A stretch of 64,000 nt of DNA from Roseivivax sp. GX 12232 (GTDB lineage: Bacteria > Pseudomonadota > Alphaproteobacteria > Rhodobacterales > Rhodobacteraceae), in contig NZ_JAJSEC010000002.1 of the NCBI RefSeq assembly GCF_021272185.1, forward strand, positions 1-64,000, read 5' to 3'. Below the pieces are notes generated by a model. The model was given only the letters and a program-made list of their open reading frames with translations. It did no database searches and was not told where the DNA came from. The translations under genes and the position numbers were made by a program. Every line of letters begins with the position of its first letter. The first letter of the stretch is position 1. This document shows, one piece after another, positions 34,349 to 42,107 of this stretch.

Positions 34349-36810
34349 CAGCTCTCCAGGTCCAGGGCGAGCGCATAGGCGACGCGCTCCATCTCGGTCA
34401 GCTCGAGCCGCAGCGCGCGCTGGTAGAGCTCTTCGAACTCGGGGATGGCGTGCAGCTCGCGCGCCTTGGCCCGGTGCCAGTCGAGCCCTTCGCTATGCAG
34501 CCGCGCCAGCGCCGGGTCGGCCAGGAGCCTCTCCCGCTCGGCCCGGAGCCGCGGCAGGTTGCGCTGGATGGTGATGTCGCGCGCGCCGGACCAATCCATA
34601 CGGATCCAGTAGTTCAGCCCGATCGAGCGGTCGACATGCAGCGCCCGCCCGCGCTGGCGCTTGATCAGGAAGCTCTCGGCCGAGCGCAGCGCGTAGTGGT
34701 TGAGCTGCAGAAGGTCGTAGCCGATGGATTTCTTCGAGGACCGCCAGCCGTTCCGCAGCGCCTCCTGGGTCATGTCCTGGCCCGAGCCGTTGACCCAGCG
34801 CACCCGCGCCTCGGCGCCCTCGGCCAGCTTGTTGGGCCGGTGGCAGGACAGCTTGGCATAGGCCCCGATGTTGCGCGACATGGTCTTGTAACCCCAGACC
34901 GTGTGCGGCTTCGGGCAGAAGCGCGGGGCGCATTGGTCGAATTCTTCGGTGACCAGCCCGTCCGAGAGATGCGCCACGCCGGAATGGCCGAAGAGCCGCC
35001 AGGTCATCGCCACATGGGTCGCCTCGGGCGCCCGGGCGAAGAAGGCGTCGAGCGTGCCGTCGCCGCAGCGCACGTTGATGAACTCGTCCACGTCGATGTG
35101 GATGATCCACTCCGAGCGGCAGATCACCTCCTCTTTCAGCGCCTGGTTCAGCGCGTGCTGCTGGGGGGAATTGCCCTTCCAGGCGTCGTTGCGGCGGTGG
35201 GTGACGATCCCCAGCGCGTCCAGCCGGTCGAGCAGGTCATCGGTGCCGTCGCTGCAGTCATTGGTGTAGATCAGGAAGTGATCGACCCCGATGGCGCGGT
35301 GATGGGCGATCCATTCGAGGATATAGGGCGCCTCGTTCTTCATGCAGCCGACGATCACCCGGCCGGTGGAGCCTTCGGGCAGGACGCGGGGCGGGACGTG
35401 CGGATAGGGTGCGGCGAGCGCCTCCTCGTCGACCGCGCCCAGCCGGTTGTGCGGGGCAAAGGGCGAGCCCTGGAGCTGGACGAACTTCTGCCGTGCGAGC
35501 GGCGGGAGGGGGCTGGTGGTGTCGGAGGCGCCGGGCGCGATGCCGTTCATGGTGTCCCCACCATTGGTGGGCGTGGTGACGGTCCCTTTGCCCTTTGTCC
35601 TGTCGCCGTCACCCGCAGGCACCGCGCTGGGCCCGGGGTCCTTTGTCCCGTCACCGACAGGCAGCCCCTCGGAAAGCGCGGAAAGCTCCGCCGCCTTGGC
35701 CGCCCGTTCCTCGCGCGCCGCCTTCTCGATACGCCAGCGCGCGGCCAGGAGGTATTGCGTCGCGCGGAAGCCGAAGCCCGGGTCGGCCTCCTGCCAAAGG
35801 GGCGCGGGGGGCGGCGGGGTGAGCGCCGGGCCCGCCAACAGCGGATGCGCCTCGGCGAGCCGCGCGAGGTCCGGCGCGAAACGCTCCGAGACCGGGGAGA
35901 GCGCGCCGGGGTCGAGCCCCGGGCCGGGGAGCTTCATCTCCATCACGAGCTTGCGCCAGAGCGGGCGGGCGAGGATTGTCTCGGGGTTTTCCAAGAGCCG
36001 CAGCACCAGCGCGTTGAAGGCCCGCGCGCGGCTCAGCCAGGCCTCGGGCGGGGGCGCGGGCGGCGCGGCGGGCTCGGCCTTGCCGAAGCTCGGCGCGAGG
36101 TCCAGCGCCGCGCGCAGCGCCTCGGGCGCCGCCTCGGACCAGAGCGCCTCTGGGTCGAGCCCCCAGAGCCGCGTCGCGCCTTTCCCGAAGACCGCGTCCC
36201 ATTCCGCCACGAGCCGCGCCGTGTCGATCCAGAAGGGCGCCGATTGCACCTCGGCGAAGCGCCCGCGCTCGGGCGCGGGGGCGGGCCGGTCGGCAAGCGC
36301 GGCGTCCCACCAGCTTTCCGCCTGCAGAAGCGCCAGGTCGGCATCGAGCGGCCGCGCCCGACCCTCGATCACCTGCGCCGCATAGGCCCGTGCCAGCATC
36401 CGCGCCGGGTCGTCGATCTGGGCCAGAACGGTGATGTCGTCCGACAGCGGCGCGAGGAGCGCCTGCAGCCGCGCCCGCTCGCTCTGCCGCGCCAGCGCCG
36501 AGCCAAGCTGGTGACAGGAGAGCACCAGCACCTCGGGCTGGACCCGCGCCACCTCGGCGGCGAGGCCGGCGGCGACCTCGGCGCAGAGCGCGGCCTGTTT
36601 CTCGGGCAGGGTGAAGCCCCGGTTGAAGCGCAGGCTGTCCACCGCCTCGGGGTCGGAGACCGCCATGAAGAGCCGCGTGTGGTTCCGCGCCCCGGGCGAG
36701 CGGGCGTAGAGCACACCCTTGCCCGCGAGCTGCGCGCGCTTGGCGTCGAAGACGCGCTGCAGCCGGTCGGCGGGCCCGGCCTCGGGGCCGATGTGCAGCA
36801 CGATCCTCAC
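34348..36810 (-). CDS. Fused degenerate sulfotransferase-like domain and GT2-like glycosyltransferase
   Basis: An 820-aa two-part protein. Residues 1-380 resemble roseobacter sulfotransferase-like proteins (VRIVLHIGPEAGPADRLQ, KGVLYARSPG, VLVLSCHQLGSAL), but the PAPS loop expected as HxGAHKTGTT is lost. Residues 385-435 form a low-complexity linker rich in Gly, Thr, Asp and Pro. Residues 484-820 are a complete transferase: VIVGCMKNEAPYILEWIA, YTNDCSDGTDDLLDRL, and the metal motif HIDVDEFINV (571-580). The GTG start at 36810 overlaps the sulfotransferase stop (GTGA). The linker DNA has repeats and a palindrome, as if intergenic DNA had been captured in frame. Confidence 0.82.
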   Translation of the reverse strand: MRIVLHIGPEAGPADRLQRVFDAKRAQLAGKGVLYARSPGARNHTRLFMAVSDPEAVDSLRFNRGFTLPEKQAALCAEVAAGLAAEVARVQPEVLVLSCHQLGSALARQSERARLQALLAPLSDDITVLAQIDDPARMLARAYAAQVIEGRARPLDADLALLQAESWWDAALADRPAPAPERGRFAEVQSAPFWIDTARLVAEWDAVFGKGATRLWGLDPEALWSEAAPEALRAALDLAPSFGKAEPAAPPAPPPEAWLSRARAFNALVLRLLENPETILARPLWRKLVMEMKLPGPGLDPGALSPVSERFAPDLARLAEAHPLLAGPALTPPPPAPLWQEADPGFGFRATQYLLAARWRIEKAAREERAAKAAELSALSEGLPVGDGTKDPGPSAVPAGDGDRTKGKGTVTTPTNGGDTMNGIAPGASDTTSPLPPLARQKFVQLQGSPFAPHNRLGAVDEEALAAPYPHVPPRVLPEGSTGRVIVGCMKNEAPYILEWIAHHRAIGVDHFLIYTNDCSDGTDDLLDRLDALGIVTHRRNDAWKGNSPQQHALNQALKEEVICRSEWIIHIDVDEFINVRCGDGTLDAFFARAPEATHVAMTWRLFGHSGVAHLSDGLVTEEFDQCAPRFCPKPHTVWGYKTMSRNIGAYAKLSCHRPNKLAEGAEARVRWVNGSGQDMTQEALRNGWRSSKKSIGYDLLQLNHYALRSAESFLIKRQRGRALHVDRSIGLNYWIRMDWSGARDITIQRNLPRLRAERERLLADPALARLHSEGLDWHRAKARELHAIPEFEELYQRALRLELTEMERVAYALALDLES

Positions 36811-37433
36811 CGCGCCGCCTCGCTGCGCTCGTTGGCATGGCCCCACCAGGGCAGCTCGCGCCCGAGGAAGGCGCCGATCTTCGCGGGCGCCTCCGGGTCG
36901 GTGATCTCGTATTCGAGGAAATCCGCCCGCCCGCCGAAGGCCGCCCGCAGGTAGGCGTAATGCCCTGCCACCCAGCGTTCGAGATGCGCGGGCTCGGTGC
37001 CGAAACCGGCCGGCAGCCCCGGGACCGCGTGTTTCGGCAGCCGCGCCGTGCCGAGATTGCGCCAGGCCATCATGCTTTCCACGATGGCGCCGGGCGCGCG
37101 GTGCGAGAGCAGGAAGCGGGTGCCCGGGTGGTGCCGGGCGATGGCCATGAGCAGCCCGTAGTCGAACTGCGGCCAGAAGCTCTCGCCGCCGCCGACGGCG
37201 CTGATCTCGGAGAAGGCGTCGAACTCGGCGCTGCGCGCCAGCGGGTCGCCGGTGGCGAAGTAATCCTCGTAGAGAAGCCGCCCGACAAGCTGGTCCTGCA
37301 GCTCGGGCGCGCTGCCCTGACCGGGGCGGATCTTCCAGTCGGCGACCAGGAGCCCCGCCCGGCTCAGCGCCTTGCCAAGCGTCGTGGTGCCGGATTTCGG
37401 CAGCCCGAGGTTGATCACCCGCAGCCGGCTCAT
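36807..37433 (-). CDS. Sulfotransferase family protein
   Basis: A 208-aa cytoplasmic sulfotransferase with the 5'-phosphosulfate loop LGLPKSGTTTLGKAL (9-23) intact. The central FLLSHRAPGAIVESMMAW corresponds to the 3'-phosphate-binding region. It would use PAPS to sulfate a glycan or small molecule. The ATG overlaps the stop of the upstream glycosyltransferase (ATGA) and its stop overlaps the GTG of the fused gene. It is the only unit in this operon with a complete PAPS loop. Confidence 0.85.
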   Translation of the reverse strand: MSRLRVINLGLPKSGTTTLGKALSRAGLLVADWKIRPGQGSAPELQDQLVGRLLYEDYFATGDPLARSAEFDAFSEISAVGGGESFWPQFDYGLLMAIARHHPGTRFLLSHRAPGAIVESMMAWRNLGTARLPKHAVPGLPAGFGTEPAHLERWVAGHYAYLRAAFGGRADFLEYEITDPEAPAKIGAFLGRELPWWGHANERSEAAR

Positions 37434-38461
37434 GCGGTGAGCCCCAGTTCGGCGATCAGCTCTTCCTCGCCCGGCGGCAGCGCCGGGGCGGTCCGCAGCG
37501 CGTCGCGGAGCGCGCGATACTCCGGGTCCTGCAGGAGCGCGTCGCGCCGCGCGCGGTGGCGGGCCACGCAGTCGGCATGCAGCGCGCCGATCTCGGGGTC
37601 GGATTTCAGCGCCGCCAATGCCTCTTCAAGCGCCGGCAGGTATCGCTGGATCGAGAGGTCCTGCCAGGCCGGGTCGTTGCGCTCGCGCCAGTAGGTGTCG
37701 TCGAAGGCCCTGTGCACGCGGTTCACGTCGCCCCGGTCGTTCTTGACCAGGTAGCTGTCGAGCGAGCGCAGCGCGTAGTGGTTGAGCGTCGCGAGGCTGC
37801 GGGCACCTTGGGCCGGGAAGCGCCGGATGCGGCGGGGATTGGCGGCCAGCAGGAATTTCTCGGGCACGGCGCGCCCGGCGCCATCGGTCCAGCGCGGGCG
37901 CTTGTGCTCGGGCAGGCCCTTGCGGAAGAACGGCCGATGCGCGCCGTAGTATTGCAGCGGGAAGTCGCGCCGGGTCAGGGTCTTCACCTCGATCGCGGTC
38001 TCGGCGCACCAGAGGTCGGGATTGTGGCTGCGGGTGAACTGCGCGATGACCGGGCGGTCCTCGAAGCTCTCCACGCCGTCATTGGCGAAGAACTGGAAGC
38101 TGACCGAGATCGCCTGCGGGTCGCCGGCCTCCGCGATCAGCGCGGGGATGCTGTGGTCGCCGGCGTGGATGTTCAGGAACTCGTCGACATCGGCGATCCA
38201 GACCCAGTCGGCCTCCTGCACCTCGGGGCGATGGGCCGCGGCCTTGAGCGCCTCCATCTGGTAGTTGCGCCCCTCGGCGGGGTTCGGCAGATGGGTGAGC
38301 CCGCCGCGCGCGGCCAGCGCGTCGAGCAGCGCGTCGGTGCCATCGGTGCAATCGTTGGAATAGATCAGGAAGTCGGTGACCCCGATCAGGCGGTTGAACG
38401 CGATCCATTCCAGCAGGAACGGCCCTTCGTTCTTCACGCAGGTCACGGCGGTTATCCGCAT
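37430..38461 (-). CDS. GT2-like glycosyltransferase, first gene of glycan operon
   Basis: A 343-aa transferase closely similar in layout to the genes at 32608 and 34348: ITAVTCVKNEGPFLLEWIAF (3-22), YSNDCTDGTDALLDAL (34-49), metal motif WIADVDEFLNI (88-98), LNHYALRSLDSYLVKN in the C-terminal half. ATG at 38461 with a GAGGAGCG ribosome site. No upstream gene shares its direction within 900 bp, so its promoter drives the operon. A 13-G tract lies 127-139 bp upstream of the start. Confidence 0.88.
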   Translation of the reverse strand: MRITAVTCVKNEGPFLLEWIAFNRLIGVTDFLIYSNDCTDGTDALLDALAARGGLTHLPNPAEGRNYQMEALKAAAHRPEVQEADWVWIADVDEFLNIHAGDHSIPALIAEAGDPQAISVSFQFFANDGVESFEDRPVIAQFTRSHNPDLWCAETAIEVKTLTRRDFPLQYYGAHRPFFRKGLPEHKRPRWTDGAGRAVPEKFLLAANPRRIRRFPAQGARSLATLNHYALRSLDSYLVKNDRGDVNRVHRAFDDTYWRERNDPAWQDLSIQRYLPALEEALAALKSDPEIGALHADCVARHRARRDALLQDPEYRALRDALRTAPALPPGEEELIAELGLTA

Positions 38462-38587
38462 GACTGCGCTCCTCTGCCCGCGCGGCTCATCTGCCCGGCC
38501 CCTCGTGCCCCTTGTGCGGCGGGCGGTCAGGCCCGCCCGTCTCGTTGCGCGAGAGCTTCGCATGGCGCCGCGCGCGGCGTCAATTGC

Positions 38588-38600
38588 GGGGGGGGGGGGG
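38588..38600. repeat. Poly-G tract (13 bases)
   Basis: Uninterrupted G13 on the plus strand, C13 in the transcription direction of the glycan operon. It is 127-139 bp upstream of that operon's first start codon and next to a TTGACG hexamer. Tracts of this length slip readily. Confidence 0.8.
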
Positions 38601-38852
38601 CGTGGTTGGCTTGGGGCGTAAAGTGGCGTGATGCTGTGGGGTGGCATGTGGTCGGCGCTGACTTGCCCTCGGAGACGAGGCGCTGCGATACGACGCGATG
38701 CGCTGGGCGCAGGGGGCGGCTGCGGTCAGGCTTCCAGCGGTCCCCCAACGCGTGTCGCGCTTACCATTCCAATCCGCCCAATCACCCGGTCATCACTATC
38801 CCCACGGGTCGGCCTGACGCACGCCGCTCCACGTCACGCTACACCCCGGTTG

Positions 38853-39043
38853 CCACATGCACCAACAGAGGGTGCGCACCGGACCGGGGGCCGGCGCTAC
38901 TGCCCTCCGAGCGAGGCGCTTTATCCCAACAAGGTCAGGGCTAGAGGAGAATTAAGCGCTTCGCCCACAAGAGCGCCGGCCCAAGGGGCCGGTCCGGCGC
39001 GCGCCCGGCATCTTCGATGCTATTCGGGCGCAAGAGGCGCGGG
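38853..39043. repeat. Truncated copy of the 265-bp structured repeat
   Basis: Matches the distal two-thirds of the units at 1-530: CAACAGAGGGTGCGCACCGG, then the GAGCGAGGCGCTTTATCCCA, CGCCGGCCCAAGGGGCCGG and terminal nested hairpin blocks (GCGCCCG 39001-39007 with CGGGCGC 39025-39031; inner stem GCATC/GATGC). The part corresponding to the first ~100 bp of the unit is missing. Confidence 0.85.
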
Positions 39044-39090
39044 GTGAGCGGGGTTGGGCTTCTGGACAATCGTCTGGGATTGAAGTGCCC

Positions 39091-39186
39091 GGCTTCTAGG
39101 CTTCTAGGCTTCTAGGCTTCTAGGCTTCTAGGCTTCTGGTCTTCTGGTCTTCTGGGCTTCTGGGCTTCTAGGTTTCCAGGCTCCAA
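39091..39186. repeat. Octanucleotide tandem array (GGCTTCTA)n
   Basis: Five perfect GGCTTCTA units from 39091, then variants (GGCTTCTG, GTCTTCTG twice, GGCTTCTG, GGCTTCTA, GGTTTCCA, GGCTCCAA), for about 12 units of exactly 8 bp. Decay runs from one end to the other. Not in a gene. Confidence 0.9.
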
Positions 39187-39363
39187 CGCCTCTACGCCGC
39201 TCCGCCAATCAACCCATCCCCAATCCCTCAGCCCGACCACCCGCTCACCCCATCCAACCCCAAACCGCATCTCCAACCCCCAACCGCCCCCCTCCGACCT
39301 ATGCCCTATTGATTCCCGGCGCCGGAGCAGGCCCTCTGGCCCGAAGCGACGCAAGGAGAGACC

Positions 39364-40266
39364 ATGACTGCCGCCAATTCGATCGACGACGTCCAGGCGC
39401 TCCTGTCCGGCACGGGCTATGTCTGCGGACGGGCGCTGGCCACCGTGGTCTTCCTCTCGCTGAAGCTCGGCCGGCCGCTCTTCCTCGAGGGCGCCGCGGG
39501 CGTCGGCAAGACCGAGATCGCCAAGGCGCTCTCCGCGGCACTCGGGCGCAAGCTCATCCGGCTGCAATGCTACGAGGGGCTCGACGCCGCCTCGGCGGTC
39601 TATGAGTGGAACTTCCCCGCCCAGATGATCGCAATCCGCACCGCCGAGGCCGCGGGCGGGGCCGACCGCGCGGCGCTGCAGACCCAGCTCTTCGGGCCCG
39701 AATACCTGATCGAACGCCCGCTCCTCGAGGCGATGCGCCCCGACGAGAGCGGCGCGCCGATCCTGCTGATCGACGAGTTGGACCGCACCGACGAGCCCTT
39801 CGAGGCCTTCCTGCTCGAGGCGCTCTCGGACTTCCAGGTCACCATCCCCGAGCTCGGCACCATCAAGGCGCCGGAGCCGCCGATCGTGATCCTGACCTCG
39901 AACCGCACCCGCGAGGTGCATGATGCGCTGAAGCGGCGCTGCCTCTACCACTGGGTCGACTACCCCGATTTCGACCGCGAGGTGGAGATCCTCTCGGCCC
40001 GCGCCCCCGAAGCCGCCGAGACGCTCTCGCGGCAGGTGGTGGCCTTCGTGCAGCGGCTCAGGACCGAGGACATCTTCAAGAAGCCCGGCGTCGCCGAGAC
40101 CATCGACTGGGCCAAATGCCTGCTCGCGCTCGACGTGGTGGACCTCTCGCCCGAGGTGATCTCGGACACGCTCGGGGCGATCCTGAAATACCAGGACGAC
40201 ATCCAGAAGATCGAGGGCGGCGAGGCCAAGCGCATCCTCGACGAAGCCCGCGCCCAGCTCGCCTGA
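39364..40266 (+). CDS. MoxR family AAA ATPase
   Basis: A 300-aa MoxR-type AAA+ ATPase, thought to act as a chaperone with a VWA partner in inserting metals or maturing enzymes. Walker A is GAAGVGKTE (43-51), Walker B LLIDELDRTD near 135, and sensor 1 lies in IVILTSNRTREV. ATG start with AAGGAGAG upstream. A VWA gene follows in the same direction after 186 bp. The pair resembles CoxD and CoxE of carbon monoxide dehydrogenase clusters, but no cox genes are in the window. Confidence 0.92.
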   Translation: MTAANSIDDVQALLSGTGYVCGRALATVVFLSLKLGRPLFLEGAAGVGKTEIAKALSAALGRKLIRLQCYEGLDAASAVYEWNFPAQMIAIRTAEAAGGADRAALQTQLFGPEYLIERPLLEAMRPDESGAPILLIDELDRTDEPFEAFLLEALSDFQVTIPELGTIKAPEPPIVILTSNRTREVHDALKRRCLYHWVDYPDFDREVEILSARAPEAAETLSRQVVAFVQRLRTEDIFKKPGVAETIDWAKCLLALDVVDLSPEVISDTLGAILKYQDDIQKIEGGEAKRILDEARAQLA

Positions 40267-40280
40267 TGCGCCACCCAGCC

Positions 40281-40327
40281 CTTCATCTTGGCCCAAATAC
40301 CTCGGGGGTGCGGGGGCAGAGCCCCCG
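40281..40327 (+). repeat. Dispersed core-plus-hairpin element, copy c
   Basis: Core CTTCATCTTGGCCCAAATAC plus CTCGGGGG (40281-40308), then hairpin CGGGGGC-AGA-GCCCCCG (40311-40327). It lies 14 bp after the moxR stop, between two genes expected to act together. Confidence 0.75.
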
Positions 40328-40452
40328 TGCGCTCCCCGACCCCGGCGCGCGCGACGCCGGGATGCCGCGCAAGGCAGGCGACCCCGCGCCCCCAGCCACG
40401 ACGCGCGTCGCCAGTCTCGCGCCGCACACCACCCAAACACCCCCCGCCTGAG

Positions 40453-41715
40453 ATGCCCGAATACGCCCCTCTCAACCTGCCCGATCACCCCAAGCTCGCC
40501 CAGAACGTGGTGCATTTCGCCCGCGCGCTGCGCAAGGCCGGGCTGCCGGTGGGCACCGGGCGGGTGATCGACGCGATCCGCGCGGTCGAGGCCGCGGGTT
40601 TCACCGAGCGGCAGGACTTCTACTGGACCCTGCACGCCTGTTTCGTCTCCCGGCCCGAGCACCGGGCGGTCTTCCACCAGATCTTCCGGCTCTACTGGCG
40701 CGACCCGCGCTACCTCGAGCACATGATGTCGATGATGCTGCCCGCTGTGCGCGGCGTGCAGGAGGACAAGCCCGCCCAGGCCGCCGAGAAACGCGCCGCC
40801 GAGGCGCTTCTCGAAGGCACCGCGCCCGAGCTGCCGGACCAGCCCGATCCCCCCGAGGAGGAGCTGCCGATCGAGATCGACGCCTCGCAGACCGCCTCGG
40901 AGGAGCAACGCCTGCGCAGCCTCGACTTCGAACAGATGTCGACCGCCGAGATCGCCGCGGCCAAGCGCATGCTGGCGCGGCTGCGGCTGCCGGTGAAGCC
41001 GATCCTGTCGCGCCGGCGCATGGCCTCGCCGCGGGGGCACCGGGCCGACTGGGGCCGCACCCTGCGCAAGGCCATGCGCCAGGGCGGCGAGGTCACGAGT
41101 TTCGCGCGCAGCCGCGCCCGTCCGCGCTGGCCGAACCTGGTGGTCCTTTGCGACATCTCGGGCTCGATGAGCCAATACAGCCGGATGGTGCTGCACTTCC
41201 TGCATGCGGTGGCCAACGAGAAGGGCGACGGCTGGGCCCGGGTGCATGCCTTCACCTTCGGCACCGAGCTGACCAACATCACCCGGCATCTCGCGACCCG
41301 CGACGTCGACCAGGCGCTGAAGGCGGCGGGCTCCGAGGCCCGCGACTGGGAGGGCGGCACCCGCATCGGGCAATGCCTGCACGCCTTCAACCGCGACTGG
41401 TCGCGGCGGGTCATGGGGCAGGGGGCGGTGGTGCTTCTGATCACCGACGGGCTCGACCGCGACCCCGAGGCCGGGCTCGGGCGCGAGATGGAGCGGCTGA
41501 AGCTCTCGGCCCGGCGGCTGATCTGGCTGAACCCGCTCCTGCGCTGGGACGGCTTCGCGCCCAAGGCCCAGGGGATCCGCGCCATGCTGCCCCATGTCGA
41601 CAGCTTCCGCGCCGGCCATTCGGTGCAGACGCTCGAGGACCTGGCGCTGGCGATCTCGCAGCCCGACGACCCGGGCGAGAAGACCCGGCTGATGCGGGCG
41701 CTGTCCGAGGGCTGA
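40453..41715 (+). CDS. CoxE-type VWA domain protein
   Basis: A 420-aa protein of the CoxE/VWA family, the usual partner of MoxR ATPases. The N-terminal half is helical and charged (ALRKAGLPVGTGRVIDAIRAV, then an acidic Glu/Pro region near 120-140). The VWA domain starts around residue 228 with the metal site VVLCDISGSMSQYSRM and later has LLITDGLDRD. It ends in SVQTLEDLALAIS. The ATG at 40453 is used; earlier in-frame codons run through the repeat element. Cytoplasmic. Client enzyme unknown. Confidence 0.9.
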   Translation: MPEYAPLNLPDHPKLAQNVVHFARALRKAGLPVGTGRVIDAIRAVEAAGFTERQDFYWTLHACFVSRPEHRAVFHQIFRLYWRDPRYLEHMMSMMLPAVRGVQEDKPAQAAEKRAAEALLEGTAPELPDQPDPPEEELPIEIDASQTASEEQRLRSLDFEQMSTAEIAAAKRMLARLRLPVKPILSRRRMASPRGHRADWGRTLRKAMRQGGEVTSFARSRARPRWPNLVVLCDISGSMSQYSRMVLHFLHAVANEKGDGWARVHAFTFGTELTNITRHLATRDVDQALKAAGSEARDWEGGTRIGQCLHAFNRDWSRRVMGQGAVVLLITDGLDRDPEAGLGREMERLKLSARRLIWLNPLLRWDGFAPKAQGIRAMLPHVDSFRAGHSVQTLEDLALAISQPDDPGEKTRLMRALSEG

Positions 41716-42107
41716 GGGGGCGGTGGGACGGCCCGGGGTGGCCGTCCTCGCGTGGAGGCGCTCTGGGGCCGGACACGGAGAGCTGAGAGAGCCAAGAACG
41801 GGGCGGACACGCGGTCATCCTCCGGGTGACCTAGCGGAAGCGCCGCGGTCTCTGCACACGACGGCGCACCGCGGTGGAACGCCCCGGCGCGCACCCCTCC
41901 CGCCCATAATTTCCGCTTGCGTCCCAGCCGCTTGCGCCACGCGCGCCCCGCCGCGCCGGGCGCTCCCGCAAAGCCCCTCCGCCCCCGCGCATCCGGCAAT
42001 TTCCCGCCGATCGCGCCGGGCCCCGCAACCCCGGCGCTCCTGCCGCGTTTTGAGCCAGATTGTCCCGGTGCGAAGCGCGCCGGGGCGGAATGACAGGAGT
42101 GTTGCGA
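41716..42107. other. Gap between VWA and OmpA genes
   Basis: 392 bp. A strong eight-base hairpin GGACGGCC-6-GGCCGTCC (41726-41747) follows the VWA stop by 10 bp without a U-run. The rest is spacer and presumably the OmpA promoter, which I could not place. Confidence 0.5.

Larger units (their letters stand above)
38462..39363. other. Repeat-rich gap upstream of the glycan operon
   Basis: 902 bp between divergent genes with no credible coding sequence. Contains a 13-base G tract (38588-38600), a truncated copy of the 265-bp repeat (38853-39043) and an octanucleotide array (39091-39186). Promoters for both the glycan operon (minus) and the moxR gene (plus) must lie here. The only promoter-like hexamer noted is TTGACG on the minus strand (38578-38583), 4 bp from the G tract. 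Confidence 0.6.

Noticed and set aside
39091-39186. Possible CRISPR array
   Set aside because: Units are 8 bp, contiguous and without spacers; no cas genes are present.
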